From: Sepiola atlantica
Taxonomy: Eukaryota; Mollusca; Cephalopoda; Sepiida; Sepiolidae
Reading direction: 5' to 3'
DNA length: 64,000 bases
NCBI GenBank assembly: GCA_963556195.1
Contig: OY744517.1
Coordinates: 85,878,714 to 85,942,713, forward strand
Shown here: positions 11,838-22,912 of the stretch, one piece after another
How positions within the stretch are numbered: position 1 is the first letter of the stretch
How the letters are laid out: each line of letters begins with the position of its first letter
Program-made: the position numbers and the translations under genes
Notes under the pieces: model-generated
Database searches by the model: none
What the model was told of the DNA's origin: nothing
Seen by the model: only the letters and a program-made list of their open reading frames with translations

Positions 11838-12805
11838 ACGGATTCATATTTATTGAATGATAATTTCCATATCAGATTAACACTAATGCTGTTAGATAGT
11901 GGGAGGCGTGAGAGTAGGAGGACTCCTTGAAAGGAGTAGGAGTAGCAGCGGAAGTCGGAAGTGATGTCATGTCGGCGGGAGGCATTTTCGATCTCTTCTG
12001 TTCCTGACTGGCGGCCAAGGCAGATGTGATAACCGGCCGCTCTGCTGCCAGTAAGTATGGGCCGGAAAAGGTGGAGTGCAGCGAGCCCAGAATGACTTAA
12101 AATGACTTAAAATAAATCTCTCACAGTAATTCCTTTTTTCTCTCTCTCGTTCTCTCTCTCTCTCCCTCTTTCTCTCTCTCTCGTACAAACTCTTCAGTCT
12201 GACTTTTGTTTTATTTCACATGAAACTGTTAAAACTAGATCAGCGTCCGCTCGTTATTTTTCAGAAGACAAGATACACCAGCCGGCGGAGACGAAACCCG
12301 GGTACCCACGAGCAGGTAAGAAAAATACTACAATACATATTTATTGAATGATAATTTCAGTATCATATCAAGACGGATACGTATGTATTGAATGATAATT
12401 ACGATATCATTAACACGAATGCATAGGTATTGAATCATAAATTCAATATCATATTAATACGGATACATATTTATTGATAAATAATTTCGATATCATATTA
12501 ACACGGATGCATATATGCCGAATGATTATTTACTGAATGATTTTTTGATATCATATTAATACTGATATATATTTATTGAATGAAAAGTTTAATATCATAT
12601 TAAAACGGGTGTATATGTATTAGATTATAATTTCGCTTTCATATTAACATGGATACGGATTCATTGATCATTTTTATCATATAAACATAGATACGTATTT
12701 ATTGATAATGTTATCATATTAACACAGATACATATTTATTGAATAATAATTTATTGAATGATTCTTTCGATATTATATCAACATATTTATTGAATGACGA
12801 GCGTT
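11838..12805. repeat. Degenerate 44-bp tandem array interrupted by an insertion
   Basis: The unit is approximately tatttattgaatgataattt, cgatatcatattaacacgga, then tacat. One unit lies at 11838-11889 and the rest run from about 12333 to 12805. The two blocks are separated by a compositionally distinct insert at 11890-12332. Units diverge 10-25 percent and some are truncated. Confidence 0.8.
11890..12332 (+). mobile_element. Solo-LTR-like insertion (443 bp)
   Basis: A GC-richer block sits inside the 44-bp array. It begins tgttagatagtgggaggcgt and ends gtaagaaaaatactaca, so it has the TG...CA termini typical of LTRs. Inside are CG-rich boxes (aagtgatgtcatgtcggcgg, taaccggccgctctgctgcc) and a polyadenylation-like aataaa at about 12110, followed by a CT-rich tract. 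The flanks AATGC and AATAC could be a mutated 5-bp target duplication. No internal pol gene is present. A solo LTR is inferred; other insertion types remain possible. Confidence 0.45.
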
Positions 12806-13664
12806 CATTTTTAATATCTGATTTTTCATTTATTTATGCCTCTGTAAAAACGTCATCATGCAACCCCATATAAACATTGAAATAAAAAAAAACTATTATC
12901 TTTTTCACTTTTTCACTCTCTTTTCTACTTTAACTAGTATAACTACAAGAAAGTTCAAATTCTTTTCTGAAAGCTTCCAATTCTGTCTATATTCTTTAAA
13001 AACTATTTGCACCAGCTACATTCTTGTCATATCTTGGAAAACTGTTCCAATATTTAATTACTCCCCAATAAAAAAAAAACCCGATTTTTATTGGGGTGAG
13101 CAATCAAACCGCTTAGTCTCTTTGAAATATTAAACACGAATTTGCACAGTAGACTGTTTTTATTAGTTTAACGTCTTACAACTCGTGAAATACTTGAAAA
13201 ACCTGGGACTCGTTATTGGTATGTAAAATGAATACACAGACATGCGGTATGCTATTAAAAAAGGCCACGCGAAGAGGTTTACCGATTCATATCACCTGCA
13301 CCGTTTTTATTTACAAAGTAATATCCGTTTTTATGAGACGATTGTATCACTACATCATCGTTCCAAAACAAAGTTGCATCAGTAGACAGCAATTTTTTCT
13401 TTAGTCTGATCGTTTATATGTTATGTTTGATGATGTCTGGATATGGCAAATATTACATTGATAATTAAAAAAAGATGGACCAGGTGCATTTTCAGTACCC
13501 CAATTAAGATAGTTTCTCAATGAAACAGGTGTTGTATGACATTGTATTTGAAGCCATTGAAACCACAAGCTTTTGCAAACAATAAAACACATTTATTTTC
13601 AAACTGACTTCGTTTCAGAATAACATTATTTCTATTAAAAATTCGAAGCTATTTATATTTATTT

Positions 13665-13666
<2 letters not shown>
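12806..13666. other. AT-rich, nothing recognised
   Basis: The 91-codon frame at 12858-13133 is low-complexity F/K/I-rich and looks non-coding. Confidence 0.5.

Positions 13667-13749
<83 letters not shown>
13667..13749. repeat. (TA)n-(GA)n microsatellite
   Basis: TA run to 13732, then GA. Confidence 0.98.
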
Positions 13750-14088
13750 TGTTCTCTTGAATAATATGGTCAGCCAATAGAAAATATATCAAAAATAAAA
13801 TATAAATAATAAAAACAAAATATAAATGAATATTGAATGCACTTAATTTTTTTCAGCCCGATGGGAGAAATTTTTATATGCACTGATGAAGCATCATCAA
13901 GAACATTGATATTTTGTATATTATAAAAATGTATGTCATTGAGAAAGGTAGAAACAATTGTATGCTAATAAAAACTGTTTTTTGATCAATTTATGAAAAT
14001 TTATTCATTATGTTTTCTAGGGTTTATATGACATTAAATTAGAGCTCTAGTTCTACGCTATAACTTAAAACTTTGTGTTTATAATAAT

Positions 14089-14092
<4 letters not shown>

Positions 14093-14164
<72 letters not shown>

Positions 14165-14172
14165 ATATATAC
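14093..14172. repeat. (TA)n-(TG)n microsatellite
   Basis: TA run ending in gtgtgtg and tatatac. Confidence 0.98.
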
Positions 14173-14221
14173 AAAAGCAAGGAAACCAAGAATCGCAGCA
14201 CTTTGATTTTCAGTTTTTTAT

Positions 14222-14266
14222 TTTTGCGAATAAATTTATTTCATACGAAAAATACTCGTCAGGTTT
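14222..14266 (-). ncRNA. Hammerhead-ribozyme-like motif
   Basis: On the minus strand CTGACGA (14262-14256) is followed by a weak stem II (GTAT...GTAT, wobble-paired), GAAA, and a palindromic stem III ATAAATTTAT. CTGANGA-stem-GAAA-stem III is the hammerhead core order. Stem I (AAAC before, CGCAA after) does not pair convincingly. The motif sits directly against the LINE 3' end and runs towards the TA tract, as the other hammerhead repeats here do. Probably a decayed copy. Confidence 0.35.
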
Positions 14267-14269
14267 TTT

Positions 14270-15790
14270 TCTTTAAATCCCACCCCACTCTAATAATTTG
14301 GTCATAGAAAAGAAACATGTCTTTCTTTTTTATGGAAATCGCTCTAGACAAGGCATGAAGCCACTTGATGTAAGGAGCTAACAAGAACGAAATATGATTA
14401 TTGCAAGGACAGAAGATGCCTATTGGCCTTCGTTTTGAAAAAGCCATGGCTATAGGTAGGAGGAAAACAGTCAGCATGAAGAGAGTTCCACAATGATGCA
14501 GTTCTTGGAAAGAAGCTACTGGAATAGGAAGCTGTATTACAATGGGGTATCAAAACAGCAAATTAATGGAAACCACTAGACCAACGAGTCAAACGAGTTG
14601 GAACAAAAGAAGCAGGGAAGAGATCACACAATTCTGAAAAACACATGCCATAATAGTATTTATAGAAAAGACTGAGACTAGCAACATAACCTCTGTGAGA
14701 GAGAGAGCTCATAAAGAAGAAGAAAGGGTGGGGCCAATAAAATTACTGATACAGGGGTTGGACAAAATAATGGAAACACCTTGTGAATTTTGAATCAATT
14801 TTAAAGCACCTATAAAAATTGAAAAAAAATTACCAAAATGTTGGTGATGACAGCCTATGAAAAAGAAGGAAAAACATCCTCTTCGAAACAAAATTCTGGA
14901 AGAAAGCCGAAACTGTCTGAAAGAGATTGTAGGATTGTTAAGAAAGAGATCAAAACCACGGCACCCAAAAGGACACCAGAGCTTAACAGTCATCTGGATA
15001 ATTTAATCTCAACAAAAACTGTTCGACGAGAGCTTCACAAGGCTAGATTCTATGGGTGGGTTTCAAGGTGTTTCATTTATTTTGTCCAACGTTTCTGCAC
15101 TTTATCAAGAACCCTCAAACGAAACAGAGATTCACCAGCCCAAATCTGACAACAGTACTCCATACATGGTCTGATAGTAGATTTGTAGAGATAGAGAATA
15201 GCCTCAGGTGTGAGAAAGTGTTTGCAGCGATAGAGAGAACCGACTTTACGAGAATCAGAAAGAGTAATGGATCTAATCTATGAACTCCAAGAAAGATTTG
15301 ATGAGAGAGAAAGACCAAGAAGTTTCAGAGTCGATTTCCCCTCAAGGGCAGAGCCGTCCATGAGAATCTCAGGAAAAAGGGACACACCTACGATGGAAAG
15401 ACACGAGCTGAGTCTTAACAGGATTAAACGAAACCAGCCATTTCATACCCCAATCCACAACTGAACCCAGGTCAACTTCTAGATCATCAGCATAGATGTT
15501 AATTTTCTGAACAATATTCTCTGGAAGATCATTTATATAGAGAAGAAACAGTTGCGGGACTAGAATAGAACCTTGAGAAACACCAGCATTAATAGGAAAA
15601 GAGAATGAAGGGACACCATTCGAAGATACTCACAAGCTTCGATCAGACAGAAAAGACCTAATAATATCAAGAACCTCACCACCAATACCATAACCCTCAC
15701 GTTTGTGTAGGAGACCAGACTGACACACTCTGGTGAACGCTTTCAAAATTTCAAGCGCAATGGCCTGACCCTTTCCTGAATTATCCATAA
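14270..15790 (-). pseudogene. LINE ORF2 reverse transcriptase, 5' truncated and split by a Tc1 element
   Basis: Reading leftward from 15790, the minus strand encodes QSGLLHKREGYGIGGEVLDI, then IRSFLSDRS, GVSQGSILVPQLFLLYINDL, and the catalytic INIYADD box with codons at 15494-15483. SLYRCKHFLTPEAILYLYKS and IRPCMEYCCQIWAGE follow, then VLDKVQKR near 15090. The frame is broken by the Tc1 insertion at 14752-15090. The C-terminal part resumes below 14750, ending near a GGGTGGGATTTAAA tail. Block order and spacing match the Jockey/CR1 group and the same lineage as the copies at 5.1, 58.0 and 61.3 kb, though sequence divergence is clear. Several stops are present. No endonuclease domain is visible. 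Confidence 0.85.
14752..15090 (+). mobile_element. Tc1-like DNA transposon, internally deleted, nested in the LINE
   Basis: The left end cagggg-ttggacaaaataat-ggaaacacc is mirrored by aaggtgtttcatttattttg-tccaac at the right end, giving terminal inverted repeats of about 27 bp. The outer ccctg of the right end is missing. The left end abuts a TA. Inside is the N-terminal helix-turn-helix part of a Tc1 transposase in plus orientation (14838 to about 15065): GRKPKLSERDCRIVKK, KTTAPKRTPELNSHL, then STKTVRRELHKARFYG. The DDE catalytic domain is absent. It lies inside the antisense LINE, so it inserted after the LINE. Confidence 0.85.
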
Positions 15791-16289
15791 ACCGACAAAT
15801 CTGACAGATTCTTATTTGAATAAACCATAAACCGACAGAATCAACAAATCTTATTTGAATAATTTTGTATAAAAATCATTACATGTTTTGCTTATGTTGA
15901 TTTTGACGAATTAAAACAGCATATTTATTTTTTAAAGAAATATATAGAAATATACATTTAAAATATAAAAATATAATATGTTAATATATAAATAGATATT
16001 TTATTTATTTAAATAAATAAATAAATAATATATATAAGTTCTAAGAAGTAAATATAAATTGTTCAGGATTTGTTAATGGTAAAAAATGTTATTCTGAAAC
16101 CAAGTTAATTTTTAGATACATGTTTTGTTTAACGATCAAATGATATCAGATAGCGTTATGCTAAACCCGTTCCTTTTAATTGCTAGTCAAACATGTGTAC
16201 ATCAATGATATTTTCCAACTACTTTAGGATTTCGTATCTCTATTTTCATGTGCTCTGTTGGATAGTGTGGTTATAGTGAAGGAAACGTT
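15791..16289. other. AT-rich, nothing recognised
   Basis: Contains aaataaataaataaat at about 16009 and a short duplicated motif, cataaaccgaca, at 15787 and 15828. Confidence 0.5.
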
Positions 16290-18677
16290 TACTTATGTAC
16301 GCCTGTATGTACGTCTATACATTATGTACGTCTGTATGTACGTCTATACATTATGTACACCTGTATGTATGTCTATACATTATGTACGCCTGTATGTACG
16401 TCTATACATTATGTACGCCTGTATGTACGTCTATACATTATGTACACCTGTATGTACGTCTATACATTATGTACGCCTGTATGCACGTCTATACATTATG
16501 TACGCCTGTATGTATGTCTATACATTATGTACGCCTGTATGTACGTCTATACATTATGTACGTCTATACGTTATGTACGCCTGTATGTACGTCTATACAT
16601 TATGTATGCCTGTATGTACGTCTATACATTATGTACGCCTGTATGTACGTCTATACATTATGTACGCCTGTATGTACGTCTATACATTATGTACGCCTGT
16701 ATGTATGTCTATACATTATTTATGCCTGTATGTACGTCTATACAGTATGTATGCTTGTATATACGTCTATACATTATGTATGCCTGTATGTACGTCTATA
16801 CATTATGTACGCCTGTATGTACGTCTATACATTATGTACGTCTATACATTATGTACGCCTGTATGTACGTCTATACATTATGTACGCCTGTATGTACGTC
16901 TATACATTATGTACGCCTGTATATACGTTTATACAATATGTATGCCTGTATGTACGTCTATACATTATGTACGCCTGTATGTACGTCTATACATTATATA
17001 TGCTTGTATGTACGTCTGAACATTATGTACGCCTGTATGTACGTCTATACATTATGTACGCTTGTATGTACGTCTATATATTATGTACACTTGTATGTAC
17101 GTCTATACATTATGTACGCCTGTATGTACGTCTATACATTATGTACGCCTGTATGTACGTCTATACATTATGTACGCCTGTATGTACGTCTATACATTAT
17201 GTACGCCTGTATGTACGTCTATACATTATACACGCCTGTATGTACGGCTATACATTATGTACGCCTGTATGTACGTCTATATATTACGTACACCTGTATG
17301 TACGGCTATACATTATGTACGCTTGTATGTACGTCTATATATTATGTACACTTGTATGTACGTCTATACATTATGTACGCCTGTATGTACGTCTATACAT
17401 TATGTACGCCTGTATGTACGGCTATACATTATGTACGCCTGTATGTACGTCTATATATTATGTACGCCTGTATGTACATCTATACATTATGTACGCTTGT
17501 ATGTACGTCTATATATTATGTACGCCTGTATGTACGTCTATACATTATGTACGCCTGTATGTACGTCTATACATTATGTACGCCTGTATGTATGTCTATA
17601 CATTATTTATGCCTGTATGTACGTCTATACAGTATGTATGCTTGTATATACGTCTATACATTATGTATGCCTGTATGTACGTCTATACATTATATACGCC
17701 TGTATGTACGTCTATACATTATGTACGTCTATACATTATGTACGCCTTTATGTACGTCTATACATTATGTACGCCTATATGTACGTCTATACATTATGTA
17801 CGCCTGTATATACGTCTATACATTATGTACGCCTGTATGTACGTCTAAACATTATGTACGCCTGTATGTACGTCTATGCATTATGTACGCCTGTATGTAC
17901 GTCTATGCATTATGAACGGATGTATGTACGTCTATACATTATGCACGCCTGTATGTATGTTTATACATTATGTATGCCTGTATGTACGTCTATACATTAT
18001 GTACGCTTGTATGTACGTCTATACATTATGTACGCCTGTATCTACGTCTATACATTATGCACGCCTGTATGTACGTCTATACATTATGTACGCCTGTATG
18101 TACGTCTATACATTATACACGCCTGTATGTACGGCTATACATTATGTACGCCTGTATGTACGTCTATACATTATGTACGCCTGTATGTACGTCTATACAT
18201 TATGTACGCCTGTATATACGTTTATACATTATGTATGCCTGTATGTACGTCTATACATTATGTACGCCTGTATGTACGTCTATACATTATATATGCCTGT
18301 ATGTACGTCTGAACATTATGTACGCCTGTATGTACGTCTATACATTATGTACGCTTGTATGTACGTTTATATATTATGTACACTTGTATGTACGTCTATA
18401 CATTATGTACGCCTGTTTGTACGTCTATACATTATGTACGCCTGTATGTACGTCTATACATTATGTACGCCTGTATGTACGTCTATACATTATACACGCC
18501 TGTATGTACGGCTATACATTATGTACGCCTGTATGTACGTCTATATATTACGTACACCTGTATGTACGGCTATACATTATGTACGCTTGTATGTACGTCT
18601 ATATATTATGTACACTTGTATGTACGTCTATACATTATGTACACTTGTATGTACGTCTATACATTATGTACGCCTGT
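16290..18677. repeat. 29-bp dimeric minisatellite, about 80 copies, with higher-order structure
   Basis: The unit is a 12-bp part, tatgtacgcctg, plus a 17-bp part, tatgtacgtctatacat; the two share their first eight bases. Occasional units lack the 12-mer (for example near 16555 and 16835). Long blocks repeat: the variant 'cattatttatgcc' recurs at 16714 and 17601, 887 bp apart (30 x 29 + 17). The variant 'atattacgtacac' recurs at 17281 and 18545, 1264 bp apart (43 x 29 + 17). Because 29 is not a multiple of 3 and the unit has no stop, every frame cycles through the same 29-residue peptide (LCTPVCTSIHYVRLYVRLYI and so on). The 245- to 520-codon frames are not evidence of a protein. Confidence 0.97.
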
Positions 18678-19692
18678 CTCTGTCAGGCATCATTACTAGA
18701 ATACTGATGGAGGCAGAGTGTTTTGGTTAGTGTTAGGGTTATTATCCACTAATTATATGTCACTATTGCCAATCAATTTAGCATCTGAGGCTTGATAATC
18801 AATAAAATGTGATGAAATGACAAATAAGAAAATCGGATAAAAACCTGAATGTTATAGAATATTTAGAATGGGTCACCATTTAGCAAGTGCTAAATTCAAC
18901 AACAGGGTTTAGTGAATGAAAGAGAGAAAACATAAGTCAAAGAACAAAACATATTTATATATTAATACTTATACAGTGATGTAAACTATATTTTAAGTGA
19001 GTGAAGTTTGTTGGGAAAGTTTAAAATTTTTGAATGAGGAAACGACACGAGTGTTAGAAATATGTTCGTTTGTTTCAAATTATAACTTGTGTGTGTGTGT
19101 GTGTGTGTGGTTACTCCTTTTGATTTCGGTTGAAACTGGAAAGAGAGCAGTAGTCATGCTTAAGGGATTTTCAACTTGACATTCAAGTGGTGTTGGGCAG
19201 TGGTTGTTGTTGTTGTCATTTCCATTGAGATGCGAGGCATGCCGTTTGTGTCGGCCAGAAAAGCTCTGATTTGGCTTATCCAGCTGTATATATTAGTGTT
19301 TTAAAAAAATTTAGCATAGGCGTGTTAACTATCTTCTCAAAGAGCAAGAGTCATTTTCACAGGTCGAAAATGTTGACTTAACCATGTCCATGTCAAATAA
19401 TGTTTTTATTTCACAGACATCCCATTGCATCAGTGCGGGCTTTTATTTGAAAGAAACTAAATTTAGTTAATCCCTATTCCTTAAGTACAGAAGAAAGAAA
19501 GAAGTGAAAAGGGAAAAAGAAGAAGAAAGGGTAAGCCGAACGAGCAAAGAAAGAAAGAGGATAGCATATACAAACTAGTAACTTTTTTTACTTTCGTTCG
19601 TCTTGCATATCAATTTCTTATCTACCATGCATGTTTCATGTGCTTGTTGCCTATTAGAGCTTATACTAACGATTATTGGAATTATTATTAAG
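18678..19692. other. No gene recognised
   Basis: Contains a (TG)n run at 19088-19109 and a short (TTG)n at 19203. No supported coding region. Confidence 0.5.
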
Positions 19693-19985
19693 CGCAGTGA
19701 ATTCTAAGTGCCCTGTGATTGGATGAAAATCAGCCAATCACAGACCATTGCTTCAATCTCTGCAGAAAATCCACTAGAGCGCCTATTTTTTGAAAATATC
19801 GCTCTCTTCTCTCCAGCCTCGCTGACGTCAACATCGTTCCTTCTCTGCTGTGGCAGGTGCGAGCGGGCACATGTTTTTTTTAGCGTATATAATACGCACG
19901 AAGCCCTCTTGATGTTCTCAACTACTCTTCACAGCATCCTGTTACAAGACAACTGGCATTTTCAGTGAGTCCGCAAAGGCACTTC
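19693..19985 (+). promoter_or_regulatory. Promoter-like block: CCAAT boxes, CRE and TATA box
   Basis: In order: GATTGG (19718) and CCAATC (19734) in opposite orientation, a perfect cAMP-response element TGACGTCA (19823-19830), and a TATA box TATATAAT (19886-19893) flanked by CG dinucleotides. About 30 bp later comes a pyrimidine-rich start-like region, ctcaactactcttcacagca. Spacing from TATA to that region fits RNA polymerase II. No gene body could be identified downstream, though the 19988-20254 stretch is pyrimidine-rich and free of repeats. The alternative is the U3/R region of an LTR. Confidence 0.45.
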
Positions 19986-20445
19986 TTTTGCAAGCAACAT
20001 TCTATTTCTTTCTTCTCTTTTTTATCTATATAAATACCCTTTCTTTATCTACCCAAGTTATTTGTTATCTCTGTTCTTGTCTAGTCACGTTTATAAGCCA
20101 CCAACCTTTCTTCCAGCAGACTACAGTCTTCATCTTTCATTTTAACGGGAAATATCCCAACACTATTAGCACTGTTTATCGGTGGTTTACGCAATTTGTT
20201 GATCTGTTGGTTTTCGTGATTTTTTATTCTTTTTCTTTTTACACTATCCAATGAAGGACAAGGTACTATTGGTGCTATCTATTTAGCCAAAAGCAATAAT
20301 ATGCACGGATAATTGTGGTGCTTAAAATAAACTAGTGCCAAAAACATTCCAACAACTTTAGATTTTCACTTCCCTTTTCCCACAGACCTTGTTTGATATC
20401 ATATCCTCATTGATAACGAATGTAATAATATAAGAGAACACTTAC

Positions 20446-20478
20446 CAGCAAATCCTTATCTGATGAATAGTTTGGGTC
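20446..20478 (-). other. Candidate 33-nt microexon
   Basis: On the minus strand a pyrimidine tract, tttttttctcttttag, precedes 33 nt encoding DPNYSSDKDLL in phase 0, followed by a consensus donor, ctg|gtaagtgtt. Both splice signals are strong and the length is a multiple of three, as in animal microexons. A second frame is also open. The parent gene is unknown, and no flanking exon was securely linked within the window. Confidence 0.4.
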
Positions 20479-20619
20479 CTAAAAGAGAAAAAAAAACGAT
20501 GCATTTAAAAGACATATTAAATAATCCCATAATGAAGCAAATATAAAGGACATTTTGCTGAATAAGAGAATGACACAGAAGAATAAATCTATTGACAATG
20601 CTATTAATGTTATTGTTTA

Positions 20620-20929
20620 TCTATATAATAAAAGTGAACGTACATGTGTCCGGCTCGCTTTAATAATTATGTATACAAATTTAATATTTATGAGCAAAAA
20701 AGGGGGGCTTAATCTTAATAAGTGATGAATCTATATAATAGAAATAAACGTACACTTGTCGAGGCTCATTTGCGGTATTGAGAGAAAGAGAAAGAGAGAA
20801 GGGGAGCTTAAGTTTAAGATAGCAATAACATTAACTTTGTCTTTTCTCATCGATTAGTTTCGTTTCAAATTTAAGTAGTTAAATAAGAATTGAATTGTGA
20901 AGCGATTGTGAGAGGGCGAAGCAAGCTAG
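20620..20929 (+). mobile_element. Short non-autonomous Helitron-like element
   Basis: It begins TCTATATAATAAAA and ends gcgaagcaagCTAG, with host A before and T after. These are the TC...CTAG ends and A/T insertion site of Helitrons. A second internal start, tctatataatagaaataaac, at 20730 suggests a tandem or nested copy. No Rep-helicase is encoded. The 3' subterminal hairpin is weak. Confidence 0.6.
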
Positions 20930-21487
20930 TCTAAAATAATAGTGCTATTCAACTGACCGTATCTAAAGTCTTCAAATAATGACTTCATTTCCGGAAGGTG
21001 GAGCTTTTTTGTTACATATCAATCCATTCTGAGTTATTTAATGATATAGCACGATAACTATTTCCAATGAATACTTGCATACAATTTGAAGAAATAAGTA
21101 ATTATTGTATCCTTAGCTGGGCAGGAATTATGGCTTCATACCTTTTTCCATAAATACAATATATTTGATAGTATTTGAACTCGTCATAGCTGATTTCATA
21201 GTCTGTAATGCTATCAATTTGCCAATTATGAACTCCTAGTTTTATTTTTTATTATTTATGAGCTGTCCCTACCCAGTGTAGCCGGGGAGTTAATTTAATT
21301 TTGCTAAAATAATACATGAGGAATCGCAAATAAATATAAAGCCAGAAAAATAGAATTTCAAGAAATATTTCATTAAAATGGCTGACTTGTTTTCCACAAA
21401 CTGAAATCAATTCAGTTGATTTCATTCAATAAGTAAAATATTTTTTATAAATTATATATTTTTTATAAATAAACCAAAATGAATTCT
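20930..21487. other. AT-rich with a decayed repeat edge
   Basis: At 21262-21300 gctgtccctacccagtgtag, then ccggggag, resembles the 'GGCGTTGCCCGGG' repeat edge. Nothing else is recognised. Confidence 0.4.
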
Positions 21488-21790
21488 AGCCACGGGTCCA
21501 TGTGATACAACGGATAAAGTACTGAGTGATAATCAATTCTAAATGACAGTCTTTTGGAGGTTGAAGGTTTAATCCTCAGTATAGGCAATATCAAGAAATA
21601 TATAAAAATTCCTAAAGACTTCTATTCGGTCATGGCTGACAGAACGAGAACAATATACCCCCATGGATTAAGTAAAAGGTTCAGTTGGAAATTCTGCACA
21701 GTTTCCCAAGTTCGATATAAAGATTTCCAAATTCGATATGAGGCACCTGAAGAAGATCGGGAGTTACATCGGGCGAAACGTTGTGAGAAT
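21488..21790 (+). ncRNA. tRNA-Arg-like head with downstream hammerhead-like motif
   Basis: The 5' part, gggtccatgtgatacaacgg, then ataaag, resembles a tRNA-Arg A-box half. A B-box-like aggtttaatcct lies at 21565-21576. At 21747-21779 CTGAAGA is followed by GAAAC and GTTGTG, the order of a hammerhead core with a tiny stem III. Stem II (agatcggg...atcgggc) does not pair, and the expected H at the cleavage position is G. The ribozyme is therefore predicted dead. The plan matches the 3.5-kb element: Pol III promoter, spacer, ribozyme. An 81-codon frame here is incidental. Confidence 0.4.
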
Positions 21791-22560
21791 AACATCTAAA
21801 ATGAGAACAGTAGTCAAAATAATACAAATTATACAAATTATCAATCCTCATCTAAAAAATTCCGAAACAAAAAAATGTCTGTAAAGAAGTTATTTTTTTT
21901 CAAATAGGATTTTCATTTCAAGAAACAATTTATTGAAATAGTTGACGTGAAAACAAAATGCACTATAATGGAATAAGTATGTTAATGAAGTCTTGTAAGT
22001 GTTATGTTTGATTCAAGTGTAACCTTTCGATTACCAGCTGAATACTTTTCTGGTGCACCCATGAACGCCTACTGTTAAAAGTGTAAATTCAATTGCTGAA
22101 AAACTTATATGATAACTTAATAACCACGATTATTGTATATGTGTGTAAGTTTATGATCTTAGTGCAGAAGCAGTTAAATGACTGATGAGTAAAACGTGTA
22201 GTGTAGTGGCAACACATTGCATTGTTATGTTGCTATAGCGAAGATAAAACTTGCTAGATCTGCTACCAGCTTACACGTGAAGACTAGGAAAAACACATAC
22301 TTCCAACAGCAATGACTGTAAAATGGCAAACGGGGTAGTAAATAAATATATTCAATGCATGTGAACAATTATGGAAAAACAGAATGACAGAATGAGTATT
22401 TTAGGTTAGTCAATGCATGTTTTTGTTAAACTGATATGACGCAATAACGATTAGAGATAAGTTATTGAATAAAGAAGTCAAAGTTATTGTGTCTTAAAGA
22501 AGGCTAACTGACCATTACTACTGGAATACATTATATTATATTAAATGAAATGTATGTGAA
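21791..22560. other. AT-rich, nothing recognised
   Basis: No supported feature. Confidence 0.5.
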
Positions 22561-22912
22561 AAGCAATGGTATCCACAAGGTTCAACCAGGGTTTTTTACC
22601 TCGCCTAATAAACCGGTATTGTCCGGGTCTTCGGATCTGGATTTACGCCGGTCTATTGATGGTTGTCGGTCCTGTGCAGTTCTAGGAGGTGCACCCTCCC
22701 AGGCTTCGCCTTCTCAGCCTTTGAGAGGGGGTTAGTTTATTGCTAATCGCCTGAGGCGCTCCTACCGGGGAATGCCGATGGGGCTGCCTAGGCAACTTTT
22801 TTAAATGGCCAGAGTGCTCAAATTCTCGAGCGCTGGTTTTTTCCCACTTTCGCGACCTTGTGTCACATCTTACCTCATGGGAGGAAGATAAATAGAAGCA
22901 ATGGTATCCACA
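22561..22912 (+). mobile_element. U2-family SINE, headless copy, with 17-bp target-site duplication
   Basis: Flanked by perfect direct repeats AAGCAATGGTATCCACA at 22561-22577 and 22896-22912. The body shares the family core aaaccggtattgtccgggtc, then cctgtgcagttctaggagg, cgctcctaccggggaatgcc and the tail cttacc-gggaggaagataaat. The U2 head is missing. About 20 unrelated bases (aggttcaaccagggtttttt) sit between the duplication and the body. The body has GC-rich inverted segments likely to fold. Confidence 0.88.

Noticed and set aside
13853..13930. Hammerhead-like 'ctgatga...catcatcaagaac'
   Set aside because: No GAAA box; the sequence gatgaagcatcatc forms a competing hairpin and no stem III is visible.
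16258..18730. Open frames of 245-520 codons in all three plus frames
   Set aside because: They are a stop-free 29-bp minisatellite cycling through three frames; there is no unique sequence, and no start context or domain.
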